From: Ptiloglossa arizonensis
Taxonomy: Eukaryota; Arthropoda; Insecta; Hymenoptera; Colletidae
Reading direction: 5' to 3'
Length of the DNA: 64,000 nt
Assembly (NCBI RefSeq): GCF_051014685.1
Contig: NW_027478600.1
Location: 248,001-312,000 of the forward strand
In this document: positions 63,430 through 64,000 of the stretch, piece by piece
Numbering within the stretch: position 1 is the first letter of the stretch
Layout: every line of letters starts with the position of its first letter
Made by a program: the position numbers and the translations under genes
The notes under the pieces: model-generated
Database searches by the model: none
Seen by the model: the letters and a program-made list of their open reading frames with translations, nothing else
What the model was told of the DNA's origin: nothing

Positions 63430-64000
63430 GAGAAACTCAAAATGTTCACAGTTCTGATTATCGACAAGCATAACTAGAACGGCCTAGGGGAAGAGTACGC
63501 ATACCGTTGTAATCGGGCGGATTTCTACTTTCAGATGCAACGGGAATTTTGCGGTTTGGTCAATCCGTTCGCGAGATATGGGAGTTTGGAGGTAAGAAAC
63601 GCTTGAGAAACTCAAAATTTTGGCAGTTCTGATGCTCGAAACGAATAACTAGAACGGCCTAGGGAAAAAGTACGCATACCGTTGTAATCGGGCGAGTTTC
63701 TACTTTCAGATGCAACAGAAATTTTGCGGATCGGTCAATCCGTTCGCGAGATATGGCAGTTTGGAGGTAAGAAACGGTTGAGAAACTCAAAATTTTCGCA
63801 GTTCTGATGCTCGAAGCGAATAACTGGAGCGGCCTAGGGGAAAAGTACGCATACCGTTGTAATCGGGCGGGTTTCTACTTTCAGATGCAACAGAAATTTT
63901 ACGGATCGGTCAATCCGTTCGCGAGATATGGCAGTTTGGAGGTAAAAAACGGTCGAGAAACTCAAAATGTTCACAGTTCTGATGCTCGACAAGCATAACT
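63430..64000 (+). repeat. Copy of 46.28-46.85 kb at offset 17,150 bp
   Basis: The last about 570 bp repeat the start of the 46.3-kb block at exactly 98 x 175 bp: 'aaaatgttcacag' with 'gattatcgacaagc', 'cgggcggatttc', 'agggaaaaagtacgc', 'ggatcggtc', 'aactggagcggcc' and 'ggtaaaaaacggtcg'. Differences are single bases ('gcaacgggaa' against 'gcaacaggaa'; 'ctcgaagcg' against 'ctcgaaacg'). The window stops inside this copy. Confidence 0.8.

Larger units (their letters stand above)
1..64000 (+). repeat. 175-bp tandem satellite array (whole window)
   Basis: The same unit repeats without interruption from the first to the last base. Phase can be followed by the 'gggcgagttt' mark at 1, 176 (gggtgag), 351 (ggacggg), 526 and 701, and finally at 63,865. 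That gives about 365 complete monomers and a partial one at the end. Every monomer has the same orientation. Monomers differ mainly by substitutions; true length variants are rare (eight 174-bp units before 17.2 kb, a few 176-bp units after 48.7 kb, plus two suspect indel clusters). Hand count of a consensus-like unit gives 77 G+C of 175. The unit length is in the range known for many centromeric satellites (one nucleosome plus linker), so a centromeric or pericentromeric role is an inference from length and organisation. I do not recognise the family. No unique sequence, transposon or gene breaks the array, and it continues past both window ends. Confidence 0.98.
37531..64000 (+). repeat. Satellite domain C: 'gacaagcataact' monomer family
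   Basis: From 40,016 on, many monomers read 'gctcgacaagcataactag' where domains A and B have 'gctcgaaacgaataactag'. I did not see this form before 40,016. It alternates with the older form. Other marks of this domain are 'ggatcggtcaatcc', 'aaaatgttcacag', 'ggacggacaagggg', 'gttctggtgctcg', 'ggtacgaaac', 'gttgtagtcggg' and 'gtgatcggg'. Multimers of 3, 4, 5, 13 and 16 monomers and larger blocks are nested here. Confidence 0.8.

Noticed and set aside
4758..63998. Many open frames of 63 to 97 codons on both strands, with near-identical peptides
   Set aside because: They recur in step with the 175-bp unit, are all short, and stop because 175 is not a multiple of 3, so the frame changes each monomer. 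No start context, codon bias or domain supports translation. They are shadows of the satellite.
1..64000. CRISPR array
   Set aside because: There are direct repeats, but no unique spacers: the whole 175-bp unit is repeated, and variation consists of shared substitutions.
1..64000. rRNA or tRNA gene clusters in tandem
   Set aside because: I see no tRNA-like A and B boxes with a cloverleaf, and nothing resembling conserved 5S or large rRNA sequence in the monomer.
1..64000. Telomeric or subtelomeric simple repeat
   Set aside because: No short G-rich telomere-type tract is present; the only repeat is the complex 175-bp unit.
1..64000. Tandem repeats derived from a transposon or terminal repeat
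   Set aside because: I see no transposase or polymerase coding remnants, target-site duplications or terminal inverted repeats at a boundary, because no boundary lies in the window. An ancient origin cannot be excluded.
1..64000. Assignment to a named satellite such as alpha satellite, CentO, CentC or the Arabidopsis 178-bp repeat
   Set aside because: Unit length is in the same range, but I do not recognise the sequence as any of these, and a database search would be needed to name it.

Overview
The whole 64 kb is one uninterrupted head-to-tail satellite DNA array. The repeat unit is 175 bp (an 'ggg' phase mark falls at 1, 176, 351, 526 and so on), with about 365 complete monomers all in the same orientation. 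I see no gene, RNA gene, transposon, unique spacer or inversion anywhere. Long monomeric arrays with nested multimer duplications point to a eukaryotic nuclear genome, most likely centromeric or pericentromeric heterochromatin. I do not recognise the family and cannot name the species; a plant or an invertebrate both fit. By hand count the consensus-like monomer is about 44% G+C and carries 13 CpG, about 1.6 times the number expected from its C and G content.

The monomer has recurrent internal landmarks (monomer coordinates, 1 = first g of 'gggcgag'): a near-perfect palindrome at 38-53 (CGGATTG-GT-CAATCCG), a TCGCGA at 55-60, a short hairpin at 89-101 (TTGAG-aaa-CTCAA) running into AAAATTTT at 100-107, CCTAGG at 144-149, and a degenerate CENP-B-box-like 17-mer crossing the monomer junction (163 to 4 of the next unit).

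Layout. Domain A (1 to about 23,040) is a mosaic built around a recurring cassette of distinct monomer types. Eleven copies of an anchor monomer (containing 'acagttgtaatccgg') occur, and eight monomers are 174 bp through the same single-base deletion. Duplications of 3, 7, 10 and 15 monomers are visible. Domain B (about 23,040-37,530) is the most homogeneous part: monomers are all 175 bp, and large blocks repeat at offsets of 5,950 bp (34 monomers) and 3,675 bp (21 monomers). Domain C (about 37,530-64,000) is marked from 40,016 onward by monomers in which 'gacaagcataact' replaces 'gaaacgaataact'. It holds a 13-monomer tandem duplication (2,275 bp), 4- and 5-monomer repeats, trimer repeats (525 bp), a 2,801-bp tandem duplication and an 8,927-bp spaced duplication. 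The last about 570 bp repeat 46.28-46.85 kb at exactly 17,150 bp (98 monomers).

Two short stretches (45,061-45,430 and 49,780-50,415) concentrate single-base indels, mostly in homopolymers, that their paralogous copies lack. They are better explained as residual sequencing or assembly error than as biology. The short open frames in this window are by-products of the repeat: 175 is not a multiple of 3, so frames shift each monomer and none exceeds about 97 codons.
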